From UBA7957 sp965222695 (GTDB lineage Bacteria > Pseudomonadota > Gammaproteobacteria > Granulosicoccales > Granulosicoccaceae): a DNA stretch of 64,000 nt. Shown here piece by piece: positions 25,202 to 34,377 of the stretch. The stretch lies in NCBI GenBank assembly GCA_965222695.1, contig OZ244967.1, positions 3,472,001 through 3,536,000 on the forward strand, written 5' to 3'. Positions within the stretch are counted from its first letter, which is position 1. Each line of letters begins with the position of its first letter. The notes under the pieces are model-generated. The model ran no database searches and was not told where the DNA came from. It saw nothing but the letters and a program-made list of their open reading frames with translations. A program made the position numbers and the translations under genes.

Positions 25202-26076
25202 AATACGCGTTTATCACCCAATACAAGAATGCCTACCCCGTCAGCCTGCAGTGTCAGGTTTTGGGTGTCAGCCGCAATGGGTATTACCAGTATAGGAAAA
25301 GCCAGGAAAATAAATCACCAGATCCCGTCCATCAGGAGATAATTGAGTGGGTCCAGGATATCGCCAGGAGCTCAAATCATACGTATGGCAGCCGCCGAAT
25401 GAAGAAGGCACTGAACGCACTGGGTTTCCCGGCTAGCCGAGAGAGAGCGCGAAAGCTGATGCGTGAAGCCAATGTACAAGTACGCCACCGTAAGAGATAC
25501 AAGGTGACAACTAACAGCAACCACAAACAACCGGTATTTGAAAATTTGCTCGAACGTGAATTTGACGTTGACCAGCCGGATCAGGTGTACGCGAGTGATA
25601 TCACCTATGTCTGGACTCGGGAGGGCTGGTTGTATCTGGCCGTAGTGATCGACCTGTGTAGCCGAAAAGTGGTTGGATGGAGCATGAGCTCGAGGATGAA
25701 GAAACAGTTGGTTTGCGATGCTTTACAAATGGCGATCTGGCGTCGACGACCCAAAGCCGGGCTGATTCACCATTCAGACCGAGGCTCGCAATACGCCAGC
25801 AAAGCCTTTCGGCGGTTACTGAAGGCCCATGGCATCAAAGGCAGTATGAGTCGTAAAGGCGACTGCTGGGATAACGCTGTCGTTGAGAGTTTCTTTGGTA
25901 CACTGAAGCAGGAATGTGTGCAGTGGAAAAGCTACCAGACGCGCTTTGAAGCCCAACAGGATATCTTGGATTACATTTCCATGTTCTACAATAACTGTCG
26001 TCTGCATTCATACTTGGGATACGTGAGTCCCAACAATTATGAACAGCGGTTGATAGAGCAGAAAAAAGCGGCTTAA
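25198..26076 (+). CDS. IS3-family transposase OrfB
   Basis: 292-residue DDE integrase-like protein, apparently intact. HTYGSRRMKKALNALGFPAS leads into the catalytic core with VYASDITYVWTREGWLYLAVVIDL (first Asp), LIHHSDRGSQYAS (second Asp) and SRKGDCWDNAVVESFFGTLKQE (Glu). The end, NNCRLHSYLGYVSPNNYEQ, is standard. It is expressed mainly as a fusion with OrfA by ribosomal frameshifting, as known for this family. Confidence 0.95.
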   Translation: MKYAFITQYKNAYPVSLQCQVLGVSRNGYYQYRKSQENKSPDPVHQEIIEWVQDIARSSNHTYGSRRMKKALNALGFPASRERARKLMREANVQVRHRKRYKVTTNSNHKQPVFENLLEREFDVDQPDQVYASDITYVWTREGWLYLAVVIDLCSRKVVGWSMSSRMKKQLVCDALQMAIWRRRPKAGLIHHSDRGSQYASKAFRRLLKAHGIKGSMSRKGDCWDNAVVESFFGTLKQECVQWKSYQTRFEAQQDILDYISMFYNNCRLHSYLGYVSPNNYEQRLIEQKKAA

Positions 26077-26102
26077 CTGGGGTGTATCAAAAACCTTGAC
26101 CA

Positions 26103-26639
26103 CGTCAATTTGATGCGATCAAGTCGCAGGCAAACGCGAAACAATTGCTGTCTAAAGATCACTTTACACTGGATGGCACGTTGCTGGAGGCCAGCGCTTC
26201 ACTCAAGTCCTTTAAGCCTAAAGCTTCAAATAGAAGTGATAATGGAAGCGATGGCGATGGCGATCCACCTTCAGGCACCCGAGAAGAGTGGGAAGCCGGA
26301 TTAGAAATGTTAGAGAAATTGCCCATCCGAGCGGGACAAACTGTCGGCGCAGATAAAGGCTATGACACGGGGCTGTTTGTTGAAGGTTGTCGAGAGTCTA
26401 GAATCACAGCACATGTTGCAGCGAAGAAATCCGGCAGTTCGATAGATGGGAGAACCACGCATCACACCGGCTACGAGATCAGTCAAAGCTTGCGTAAACA
26501 AATCGAGCAGTGTTTTGGCTGGATGAAGTCATTTGGACTGCTGGGCAAACTCAACCATCGGGGTCAGGACAAGGTAGATTGGATCTTTAGATTGACGTCT
26601 ACGGCGTATAATATTACAAGATTAAAGACGCTGATATAG
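26103..26639 (+). pseudogene. IS5-like transposase, C-terminal half
   Basis: Continues the transposase interrupted by the IS3 element: QFDAIKSQANAKQLLSKDHF, TLDGTLLEASASLKSFKP, VGADKGYDTGLFVEGCRESR (catalytic Asp region), HTGYEISQSLRKQIEQCFGW (catalytic Glu region) and a normal end VDWIFRLTSTAYNITRLKTL. The frame is open throughout, so the only damage is the insertion. Confidence 0.85.
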
Positions 26640-26944
26640 ACAACCAATCACAAATAACACCAAACCATGACTAAGGCTTCAGTGAAAGTGGAACTGCCGG
26701 CCAAACAAAGATGATCCAGGAACGAAAACAACAGAAAGGAACAAAAAAATGCAACTTGATGATGCAGTTATAAATAGAATTGCCGAAATGGTTGCATCAG
26801 CACTCACTAGACTGCCCATACCAAGCCTACTTGTATTATCAGAATATTCGCATCCTTGATGATGGTATTGGTCTTTTTGTACCATACAGTGAATTGAGTT
26901 TTTGCTCCCTTTTGATCGATGACAGACGATCACTGGCGAATTGT

Positions 26945-27400
26945 GACTTTTGTTTGTTGTAAAATGTCATCAGCTGTCATGCAATTTCCATTGTCTATTC
27001 TGTGATCGAATGAAATCCTGTTGTAAATAGCCAATCTGATATCGAGCTTTTGAATAATTGCTCCATTACTGAATTGCCCTCACGACAAATGCTTTACTTG
27101 AACCGATATTGCCACAACTTTAGCCGATATCTCGAGTTGCAATACTGCGAGCCTAAATCCGAGTGAAAAAGCACGTCAATATGTTGACATCTATTATAAT
27201 ACTCATTCTCCAGTGCTTTTTGTCAAATCTGTTTTTGAATCTAGCCGACAATGCCCGACCCATCACGCAAAGAGCGAACAGGAGAATCACTACAGACAAA
27301 TATAACCAGCACCACCCTGATCAAATATAAGTGATTCACTACGCCAGACTTGATCAGGCTTTTCTACAGAATACTCCCAAATCAGGCGGTTGTGAATACT
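26945..27400 (-). pseudogene. Decayed IS3-family orfB remnant
   Basis: On the minus strand, pieces of an IS3 OrfB can be read across frameshifts and stops. VEKPDQVW lies near 27370, a GRALSARF segment near 27250, and VLFHSDLGSQYCNS at about 27170-27120 (the second catalytic Asp motif). After a stop come REGNSVMEQLF and SISDWLFTTG (the Glu motif region). Start and end are approximate. It is much older than the intact IS3 copy and shows repeated insertion in this interval. Confidence 0.6.
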
Positions 27401-27839
27401 CAAACTTAAGACCGCGACGTGTTTTTACATGTGCTGCCCCAGCTGTTTGCAGATAGGAGTCAACTAATCATCAACCGACCGCAGTGATACAGCCCGACAG
27501 ATCTGATTTTTCTTCTCTCGCTCACAATATTGGCCTAGCAGTTGTTACAAATACACTCGCCCAATGTCAAGAGAGCATTACAGTATCTCTACGAGTATTG
27601 TTAAAGGCTACCTAAGATCCTCCAAAAAACTGCCACATGTATCAGGGGGATTTCAATATCATATACACTGCTGAATTCTGGGGGGGCGAGTTCGAAATCA
27701 AATTGGTATCACAATTGCTGCAGATTATTGCCTCGGTCTATTTGTGAGATCATCACGATGGCCTGCGGATATCTAAAGCTCAGGGTGAGTACTTACCTCA
27801 TTCATAATACATTCATTTTTTCGTTGGACGCTCACTAAC
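27401..27839. other. Gene-free region before the sulfotransferase-GT61 gene
   Basis: About 440 bases with scattered stops in all frames and no recognised gene. It probably holds more decayed mobile-element sequence and the promoter of the gene at 27840. The segment 26640-26944 on the other side of the IS3 remnant is likewise without a convincing gene; only a 37-codon frame starting MQLDDAVINRIAEMV is visible there. Confidence 0.35.
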
Positions 27840-30266
27840 ATGGCACATATATATATTCACGTTGGACCACATAAATGCGGAACTACAGCATTCCAGGAAA
27901 TGATCTTTCAAAATAGAGAAACGTTGAATAAGCATGGCATCTATATACCGATATCCGGTGTAAGAAATGGCGCAATTGCTCATCATAATCTTGTATGGCA
28001 AATGTGTGACGATTCATACAAAGACACCGGAATAAGCGGATGGCCGGAATTCTTTAAAGAAATATTAAACAAAGAAAAGGTACTTATATCCTCCGAGGAG
28101 TTTAGTTCATTTCCTCAACACTACAATGATATAGTAGACAGAATTATTTCGGAGGGACACACTGTAAGTACAATTTTCGTATTCCGCCATCAAATAGAAA
28201 TAATCAATTCCGCCTACACTCAAAGAATAAAAACTAACAACATTAGCAAATCCTTTGATCAGTACTTTCCTGATGCGATTAAAGAAAATCGTTACAGATA
28301 TGACCATTTTTATAAGAACTTTCTAAATGAAGATGCGAATCCAATTATCCTGTTGTTCGATAAAAGAAAACTTATTGACAAAATATTTAACGCTTTGAAC
28401 TTAGATGAAAAAATTATAAATAGTAAAGTTGAAAAAAGTAAATCCAATATTTCCCCGTTAGCTCACGAGATCGAATTACTGAGATTACATTCAAAGATCT
28501 TAAGAGAATACGGATTAAACTTCAATAAGTCATTAGAACTGCTGAATAGGCTTAGAATCAATTCACCTTTTCTTAAATCATTTTGGGGATTCGATGATAA
28601 CCATTTTGAAATAGCTTGGAAAAAATTTACGCCTCATAACGTGAATTTCTTTAATATGGCTAATATAGATCCTAGTCAATTAAAACTATCGAATCGAACA
28701 AAGAGTGTGGTGAATACAGAAAACTTAACTGATATGCAATTGCGTGTATTTAATGATCTTTCAAATAAATTTTTGGATCTCATCAAACAACAATCTAAAT
28801 CAAAAATCGAAATATCAGAAAAGGATACTTTGAATAGTACTCGGAATGTAGCTACAGATCTGCAAAACGGCAATGTAAATACTAACATAGTACATCCCAT
28901 AACAACAACGAATCATAATATAGAGTTATATGCCAGTGCTGGTGATACGGCTAAGTGTATGCAGGCTATTCTATCTTATGAGAAGAATCGTCGAACTTTC
29001 ATTAGAGACACATTAAACATCCTATTGTATAAATTGAAAAACTATTCGTTTGCTCTAGATATAATCATAGAATGTGGTGAAAAAGAGATTTTTGATCAGA
29101 TTCCAAAACCTAAGCTATCAGAGCTCTTTGAACTCACTAAAAATGATGACCGATGGATCAAGATTTTTCTGTATATAAACAATATTGAGCCACATGTCAC
29201 ATTAGCTAAAATATATCGCAGATATATAAACCCCAAAGCTCAATCAATAAAAACCAGCCGATCAGAAACTTTAATCGGTAGTAACTCTAATAAAGAGTCA
29301 TATACTAATATAAATAGTAAACGTAATACAGATATTCGGATTCTTGAATTCGATGATGTTCAACTAGTAGGCTATAATTTCGGATTTTCATTGTTTGACG
29401 AATACGGCAACGCTCTTAATGCTGACGCAGTTTATACAAATAATTTTTCTCATAATCTGATCAATGATTCATGCGCAAAAAAGGAGGAACTAGATCAACT
29501 AGTGTTCATAGGTGATAGGTTCAAACCAAACAACTATTGCCACTTTGTCGTAGATCATCTTCCTAGATTGATGCATCTCACACGGAAGTACAAGGACTGG
29601 AATTGTGCTGCATTTGGTTTTGAAAATAGCAGCTTCCAAAAACAATATCTTGATTTGGTTAATCTAAATTCTAAGCTTCTTAACTTGGAACCTGGTGTTA
29701 TTTATAAGATAAAGAAGCTTAGATTGCTTAATACAAGTACACGTGCGTTCATACACTGCTTTCAAGGAGGATGTCTTGAATACGCAGATCCTGTAGTGAA
29801 AATTTCAGAGCAAATAAGCAATTCAGTAAAGAGTAAAGGACCGCGGGTATATCTTACTAGATCAAGAAGCTTGGGCCGAGTCGCTGTAAATGACGGTCAA
29901 ATTCAGTCGTATTTGAAGTCGAATGGCTTTTCGATTGTAGACATGGGCGATTATATGTTAGATGAGCAAATATCTATCATGAAGAACGCGGATGCTGTAA
30001 TTGGCATACACGGCGCTGCTCTTACTAATACTTTATATTGTAAGCCAGGTACAAAGGTGATCGAAATTTTTCCACCCAACTACGGGACCAATGCCTTTCG
30101 AACAATAAGTGAAATGTTAGGACACCAGTATATTCCTCTAGTTGGAGCCGCAGTGGAGAATTCTACTATGGAAGGTGTTAACACACGAGAAAATCTATTC
30201 TTGGAAATCGAACAACTTAATGAGGTACTACTTACTGCAGGCTTGATTCTGAAGAGTGCAGTGTAA
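27840..30266 (+). CDS. Sulfotransferase-GT61 glycosyltransferase fusion
   Basis: 808 residues. The N-terminus is a sulfotransferase-like domain: IYIHVGPHKCGTTAFQEMIF is the phosphosulfate loop, and TVSTIFVFRHQIEIINSAYT the 3'-phosphate-binding segment. The centre (about 300-480) is helical and unrecognised. The C-terminal third matches GT61/DUF563-type glycosyltransferases: LVFIGDRFKPNNYCHFVVDH with LPRLMHLTRK, PRVYLTRSRSLGRVAVNDGQ, and IMKNADAVIGIHGAALTNTL with KPGTKVIEIFPPNYG. The gene is strongly AT-rich. It could attach and sulfate a sugar on the capsule. The order of domains is seen; the reaction is inferred. Confidence 0.8.
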   Translation: MAHIYIHVGPHKCGTTAFQEMIFQNRETLNKHGIYIPISGVRNGAIAHHNLVWQMCDDSYKDTGISGWPEFFKEILNKEKVLISSEEFSSFPQHYNDIVDRIISEGHTVSTIFVFRHQIEIINSAYTQRIKTNNISKSFDQYFPDAIKENRYRYDHFYKNFLNEDANPIILLFDKRKLIDKIFNALNLDEKIINSKVEKSKSNISPLAHEIELLRLHSKILREYGLNFNKSLELLNRLRINSPFLKSFWGFDDNHFEIAWKKFTPHNVNFFNMANIDPSQLKLSNRTKSVVNTENLTDMQLRVFNDLSNKFLDLIKQQSKSKIEISEKDTLNSTRNVATDLQNGNVNTNIVHPITTTNHNIELYASAGDTAKCMQAILSYEKNRRTFIRDTLNILLYKLKNYSFALDIIIECGEKEIFDQIPKPKLSELFELTKNDDRWIKIFLYINNIEPHVTLAKIYRRYINPKAQSIKTSRSETLIGSNSNKESYTNINSKRNTDIRILEFDDVQLVGYNFGFSLFDEYGNALNADAVYTNNFSHNLINDSCAKKEELDQLVFIGDRFKPNNYCHFVVDHLPRLMHLTRKYKDWNCAAFGFENSSFQKQYLDLVNLNSKLLNLEPGVIYKIKKLRLLNTSTRAFIHCFQGGCLEYADPVVKISEQISNSVKSKGPRVYLTRSRSLGRVAVNDGQIQSYLKSNGFSIVDMGDYMLDEQISIMKNADAVIGIHGAALTNTLYCKPGTKVIEIFPPNYGTNAFRTISEMLGHQYIPLVGAAVENSTMEGVNTRENLFLEIEQLNEVLLTAGLILKSAV

Positions 30267-30492
30267 TAGTCAGAAATTAGCTTTCGATTCAACGATATTT
30301 GTCTAACAATCATTCTTCCGGTGGAACTTTCTAGAACCAGTTTAAAAATACTTGAAAGTTAAAATTATTTTATACTGAAAGATTCCAGTCGATTGATAGT
30401 TGGAGTTTATTGAAAAATACGATGATTGTTAGCTCATATTATTGCTGTGTACCTCTAAATACAAGCTATCCGCTGTTTTATCGGTATTTAGA

Positions 30493-30768
30493 ATGAAAGT
30501 AATATCGATCGCTGTAGTTGGGGGAAGATTGCAAGGTGCCTGTGTTGCTCTTGAGCTAACTGAGAGAGGCTAAAAAGTTGATATTTATGAGCGGCAATCG
30601 ACGCTTCTTACTGAAGCTTCATTGCATTATAAAGGCAAAATACATCTCGGATTTGTATACACGCAAGATAGGAGTTTTGCGACTTCCAAAATGATGCTGG
30701 CCGGGAGTCTGGAGACTGTAAATCAACTCATCACCTCAAAAGGCGGTGTTACATCGTTTCATCATTAA
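30493..30768 (+). pseudogene. FAD-dependent oxidoreductase fragment
   Basis: The 92-codon frame from the ATG at 30493 begins MKVISIAVVGGRLQGACVAL, a dinucleotide-binding Rossmann start. It continues after an in-frame TAA (30571-30573) with KVDIYERQSTLLTEASLHYK and KIHLGFVYTQDRSFATSKMM, typical of DadA-like FAD oxidoreductases seen in polysaccharide islands. It then ends at 30766. The premature stop and the missing remainder mark it as dead. Confidence 0.65.
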
Positions 30769-31311
30769 CGACCGTGTTGCTGCTCTCTCAACGATAATTA
30801 AACCGTCACAGCGAATTAGTCGTCCCTGCCCAACCATGGTCTAACCTTTCTGGCAACCACATAGGCCTTATTTAATTGGGTTTCTCCGGCTGTGTTGAGC
30901 GTGCTTTGCCAATACCGGCCCTTCAGCCTGCAAAAACAGTGGATAATCAGTCGCCATAAAAACCGGTTTGACACGTAATTTAGCAGTAACTGCAGGTTAT
31001 GGCCGATACCGCAAAACTCAGCATCGTGAGTTGATCTTGAATATGGGCACGAACATCACTAAGGGATGAACTGCTGGTGCACTACGGGGACTCGATTATT
31101 GACATGCGTACCCGTGCACTTACGCATCCTGACTCCAGCCAGGCGGAGCTCGATTTTGATGATGACATCGTCTTCTGACATTGGATTGTACGGCGATTGT
31201 AGTCTGTAGTTTGCCAATCTAATTTGAATTACCAACAAGGTAGTCAAACCTGTGCATCGCGATTCCTGGCTTATTGCCTCAGATAACAAACTAGAAGTTG
31301 CACAGGTTCAA
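30769..31311. other. Region with no recognised gene
   Basis: 543 bases at the right edge of the polysaccharide island with many stops. A short plus-strand frame ending ELLVHYGDSIIDMRTRALTH and an opposite 76-codon frame are visible, but neither is recognised. The segment probably holds degraded island or mobile-element sequence. Confidence 0.35.
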
Positions 31312-32082
31312 TTACTTAGCCGCCATCCAAATCGCCCCGTCCAGGCGTATAACCTCACCATTTAACATCGGGTTTTCAATAATCTGTTTAACCATCAGAG
31401 CGAATTCTTCAGGTTTACCCAATCGTGACGGAAACGGGACCTGCTCACCCAGTGACTTCCGCGCAGCTTCCGGCAATCCTGCCATCATTGGCGTATCAAA
31501 GATACCGGGTGCCAGTGTCATTACACGCACACCATAACGCGCCATTTCCCGAGCCAGAGGTAATGTCATGCCGACAATACCGCCTTTCGACGCAGCGTAA
31601 CTGATTTGCCCGATCTGCCCGTCATAGGCGGCAATGGATGCGGTATTGATAATAATACCCCGCTCGCCTTCTGCACCAGGTTCGTTTTTGACCATTTCTT
31701 TGATCGCCAACCTGTTCACGTTAAAAGTGCCGATCAGATTGACGCTGATACCTTTGTTAAACAATTCCAGATCGTGCGGATTGCCTTCTCTATCCAGCAT
31801 CTTGGCAACAGGCACGATACCAGCGCAATTAATCGCCCCATGCAATGCACCAAAACTGTGTAAAGCTTCATCTACTGCTGCCTGAACATCCGATTCACTG
31901 CTGACATCAGTATTGCAAAACCGCGCTTGCTCTCCCAACTCACGGGATTTCTCTTCACCCGCCTCTGAGTTAATATCCAGCAGCACCACATTGGCGCCAA
32001 GTTCACAAAGAGTATCAGCCGTCGCGCCTCCCAGTCCGGATGCGCCGCCAGTGATTAAAAATGTTTTTTGATTAAAGTCCAA
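31312..32082 (-). CDS. SDR-family 3-hydroxyacyl-CoA dehydrogenase
   Basis: 256-residue short-chain dehydrogenase like type II 3-hydroxyacyl-CoA dehydrogenase (HSD17B10/FadB2x). It oxidises 3-hydroxyacyl-CoA or 3-hydroxy-2-methylbutyryl-CoA with NAD. The cofactor motif TGGASGLGGATA, the acidic NAD-selecting residue in VVLLDINSEAG, NCAGIVPVAK, the catalytic Ser in INTASIAAYDGQIGQ with YAASKGG (Tyr and Lys), and APGIFDTPMMAGLP are all present. It lies 12 bases downstream of an enoyl-CoA hydratase gene on the same strand, forming a small beta-oxidation or branched-chain acyl-CoA unit. Confidence 0.92.
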   Translation of the reverse strand: MDFNQKTFLITGGASGLGGATADTLCELGANVVLLDINSEAGEEKSRELGEQARFCNTDVSSESDVQAAVDEALHSFGALHGAINCAGIVPVAKMLDREGNPHDLELFNKGISVNLIGTFNVNRLAIKEMVKNEPGAEGERGIIINTASIAAYDGQIGQISYAASKGGIVGMTLPLAREMARYGVRVMTLAPGIFDTPMMAGLPEAARKSLGEQVPFPSRLGKPEEFALMVKQIIENPMLNGEVIRLDGAIWMAAK

Positions 32083-32094
32083 TGTTAGGTCCTG

Positions 32095-32892
32095 TTAACA
32101 GCCTTTCCACTCAGGTTTACGCTTTTGCATAAGCGCATCTATACCTTCAGCCGCATCTTCATTCATCATATTGCAAGCCATAACCTCTGCTGATTGCTCA
32201 TAAGCACCCGCCAGATGCGATTCAAGCTGCTTATAAAACAACTGCTTGCCATGCGCGATTGCAACAGGTGATTTACTGCAGATTTTTTCCACCAGCTCAT
32301 CCACGGTTGCATCCAGTGCCTCTGCAGGTACTGCGCGATTGATCAGACCGTAATCCAGCGCCGTCTCAGCACTGATAAAATCGCCGGTTACCAACATCTC
32401 CATCGCCCGCTTTCGGGAAACATTGCGACTAAGAGCCACGGCAGGCGTGCTGCAAAAAAGACCCACGTTGATTCCAGAAACAGCGAATCTGGCGCTATCA
32501 ACCGACACAGCCAGATCACATTGTGCAACCAACTGGCATCCTGCGGCTGTTGCAATCCCCTGTACCCGGGCAATCACAATCTGTGGCATGGTATTGATGG
32601 TTTCCATCACTCGCGCACAATTGGCAAAAAGCTGCTGGTAGTAACTTTTCTCGGGATTGGCACGCATCTGCTTTAAATCATGCCCGGCGCAAAAGGCTTT
32701 TCCGTTTCCGCTTATAACCACCACAGTTTTACTGCTGTCTTCCGCTATGGCGTCCAATTCCAATTGCAGAGCAGAGAGTAATTCCTCCGCAAGCGAATTA
32801 AATTGAGAGGGCCGATTCAGTGTCAGGTTTACGCGGGCGCCATCGTCATGACGATAGAGTACGGGATCAGTTTGAATAGCTGAATCAGACAT
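32095..32892 (-). CDS. Enoyl-CoA hydratase/isomerase family protein
   Basis: Crotonase-fold enzyme of 265 residues that probably hydrates a 2-enoyl-CoA, acting with the dehydrogenase encoded just downstream. VVISGNGKAFCAGHDLKQM forms the first oxyanion-hole strand. VQGIATAAGCQLVAQCDLAV holds the second, with AAG instead of AGG. SGINVGLFCSTPAVALSRNV follows, then a normal C-terminus. The usual catalytic Glu positions are not clear, so hydratase activity is probable but not certain. ATG at 32892 is chosen because a GAGAGAGG ribosome site precedes it; the frame continues to 32988 without similarity. Confidence 0.85.
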   Translation of the reverse strand: MSDSAIQTDPVLYRHDDGARVNLTLNRPSQFNSLAEELLSALQLELDAIAEDSSKTVVVISGNGKAFCAGHDLKQMRANPEKSYYQQLFANCARVMETINTMPQIVIARVQGIATAAGCQLVAQCDLAVSVDSARFAVSGINVGLFCSTPAVALSRNVSRKRAMEMLVTGDFISAETALDYGLINRAVPAEALDATVDELVEKICSKSPVAIAHGKQLFYKQLESHLAGAYEQSAEVMACNMMNEDAAEGIDALMQKRKPEWKGC

Positions 32893-33109
32893 CACCGGCC
32901 TCTCTCGCCACTGATGTAAACGTCTTTGTTTCGGTCTGAACATACTGCCCTGGAGTCGAGTTTGCCTGATTAGACGCCTCACTGTCACGTTCGCAGTACT
33001 TATCTGCCAGACCCTCGATACAGCGGGCAGCTGTCATGTGCAGTTCACGCAATGTATCATAACAATAATCTTGGACACCTTAAGTTAAACTATTAACAAG
33101 AGGTGATTG

Positions 33110-33412
33110 ATGAGTCAGAAAAAAAGACAATTCTCCGATGAATTTAAAGCCGAAGCCGTTTCGATGGTACTCAACCAGGGCCTCAGTCGCACCGAAGTTT
33201 GTCGGTCACTGGGTCTGTGTCATTCGGTGCTGAGGCGATGGATTAATAACTCTACATCCACGGGCGAAATCACAGGGGGCACACCGGTGAAACCGCTGAC
33301 AGCAGAACAAAAACGAATTGAGCAGTTGGAAAAGCAAGTGCGCCAACTCCAGCAAGAAAGGGATATCTTAAAAAAGTCAACCGCCTTTTTCGTCAAGGAA
33401 CTGAAACTGTAA
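33110..33412 (+). CDS. IS3-family transposase OrfA
   Basis: About 100 residues from ATG 33110: MSQKKRQFSDEFKAEAVSMV, a helix-turn-helix with LSRTEVCRSLGLCHSVLRRW, and the zipper-like tail KRIEQLEKQVRQLQQERDIL followed by KKSTAFFVKELKL. A six-A run and G at the KKS codons is the probable frameshift site. The stop overlaps the orfB start (TAATG). It is a different subtype from the copy at 24905. Confidence 0.9.
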   Translation: MSQKKRQFSDEFKAEAVSMVLNQGLSRTEVCRSLGLCHSVLRRWINNSTSTGEITGGTPVKPLTAEQKRIEQLEKQVRQLQQERDILKKSTAFFVKELKL

Positions 33413-34289
33413 TGGAGGCGATTGAGCAGACGAGAAAGGCTTATCCCTTAGCTCAAATTTGTCGGCTATTGGAGGTGCCACGTAGTACGTATTATGCGAG
33501 ACGAAAAGCGGTGAAAAAGCCGAATGCGGCACGTGAAGCGCTGCGCCGTGAGGTGGTTGAATTCATCAATCCGTAGGCGGCAGCTACGGAACACGTCGCC
33601 TCAGTGGTGAGTTGAATAACAGAGGTTATCGAGTTGGGCGTTACCAAGCACGTTCATTAATGCAAGAGGCAAAGATTGAGGCACAAATGCCCAAAGCACC
33701 GACGATTCCGAAAGTCGGCGGTAAAGCAGATAAAGTGAGTGCCAATCATTTAAATCGCCAGTTTACCGTGGCCAAGCCAAACCGTATTTGGGCCGCAGAT
33801 ATCAGCTACATTTACACAGCCCGTGGCTGGTTGTATCTGGCAGTGGTGATGGATTTGTACAGTCGAAAAGTAGTGGGTTGGGCTTATTCCGATACCCCCG
33901 ATACTCAGCTGTGTATCCGGGCATTGAGAGTGGCTCTGGAGAGCCGTCAACCCAAGGCAAAATTGCTGTTTCATTCAGATCAAGGTTGTCAATATAGCTC
34001 TATAGCGTTTCGAAAATACCTGAAATCAAAACGAATCGTGCAGAGCATGAGTCGACGAGCAAATTGTTGGGATAACGCTGTAGTGGAACGATTCTTCCGA
34101 AGTTTGAGAACAGAAAGGATTCGAAAACGAATCTATTCAACACATCAAGCCGCACAGGCAGATATATCTAGCTATATCAGTGAGTTTTACAATCGAAGAC
34201 GATTGCACTCTACACTTGGATATACAAGTCCGGATATTTTGAAGAACTTTATGCAAATGCATCTTAAAAAAGTATCCAAAAATACTTGA
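33412..34289 (+). pseudogene. IS3-family transposase OrfB, frameshifted
   Basis: The first part, MEAIEQTRKAYPLAQICRLL through to REALRREVVEF, stops at 33574 (TAG). Shifted by one base, the frame continues with HQSVGGSYGTRRLSGELNNR and the full catalytic core: IWAADISYIYTARGWLYLAV, LLFHSDQGCQYSS, SRRANCWDNAVVERFFRSLR and RRLHSTLGYTSPD. A one-base deletion near 33560-33570 explains the break. The element cannot make an active transposase on its own. Confidence 0.85.
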
Positions 34290-34377
34290 CCACATCACTC
34301 TGAACGGGTACTAGTCAGGCCTCGATTATCTATGACTTAACCATCGTCAGCGACGAAATCCCGGTTGCTTGGTAACT

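Larger units (their letters stand above)
24844..26102 (+). mobile_element. IS3-family insertion sequence, complete
   Basis: A 1259-base element with imperfect terminal repeats. The outer bases are TGGTC at 24844 and GACCA ending at 26102, and both ends also share the inner block ACACC(T/C)CAGTTAAG at the same distance. It carries overlapping orfA and orfB with an A-rich slippery site. It sits inside the IS5-like transposase. No 3-4 base target duplication could be recognised at the joints, and the host reading frame is not restored exactly on removal. Confidence 0.85.
24401..26640 (+). mobile_element. IS5-like element, split by a nested IS3 element
   Basis: The left end at about 24401 reads GCAGCCTGTTGAAAAAGCCCC, like the ends of IS5/IS1182-type elements. 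The transposase begins at 24465, is interrupted at 24844-26102 by an IS3-family element, and resumes to end at 26639. No matching right inverted repeat was found after 26640, so the right end is probably lost or altered, and no target duplication can be named. This element broke the sulfotransferase gene at 24095. Confidence 0.75.
33070..34292 (+). mobile_element. IS3-family element with broken orfB
   Basis: An IS3-type element of about 1.2 kb. The right end is ATACTTGACCA at 34282-34292, resembling the right end of the IS3 copy at 24844. The left end is near TTGGACACCTTAAG at about 33071, but the outermost bases do not align well, so it is approximate. orfA is intact while orfB carries a frameshift. 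It sits between the enoyl-CoA hydratase gene and an acyltransferase gene. No target duplication was identified. Confidence 0.75.
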
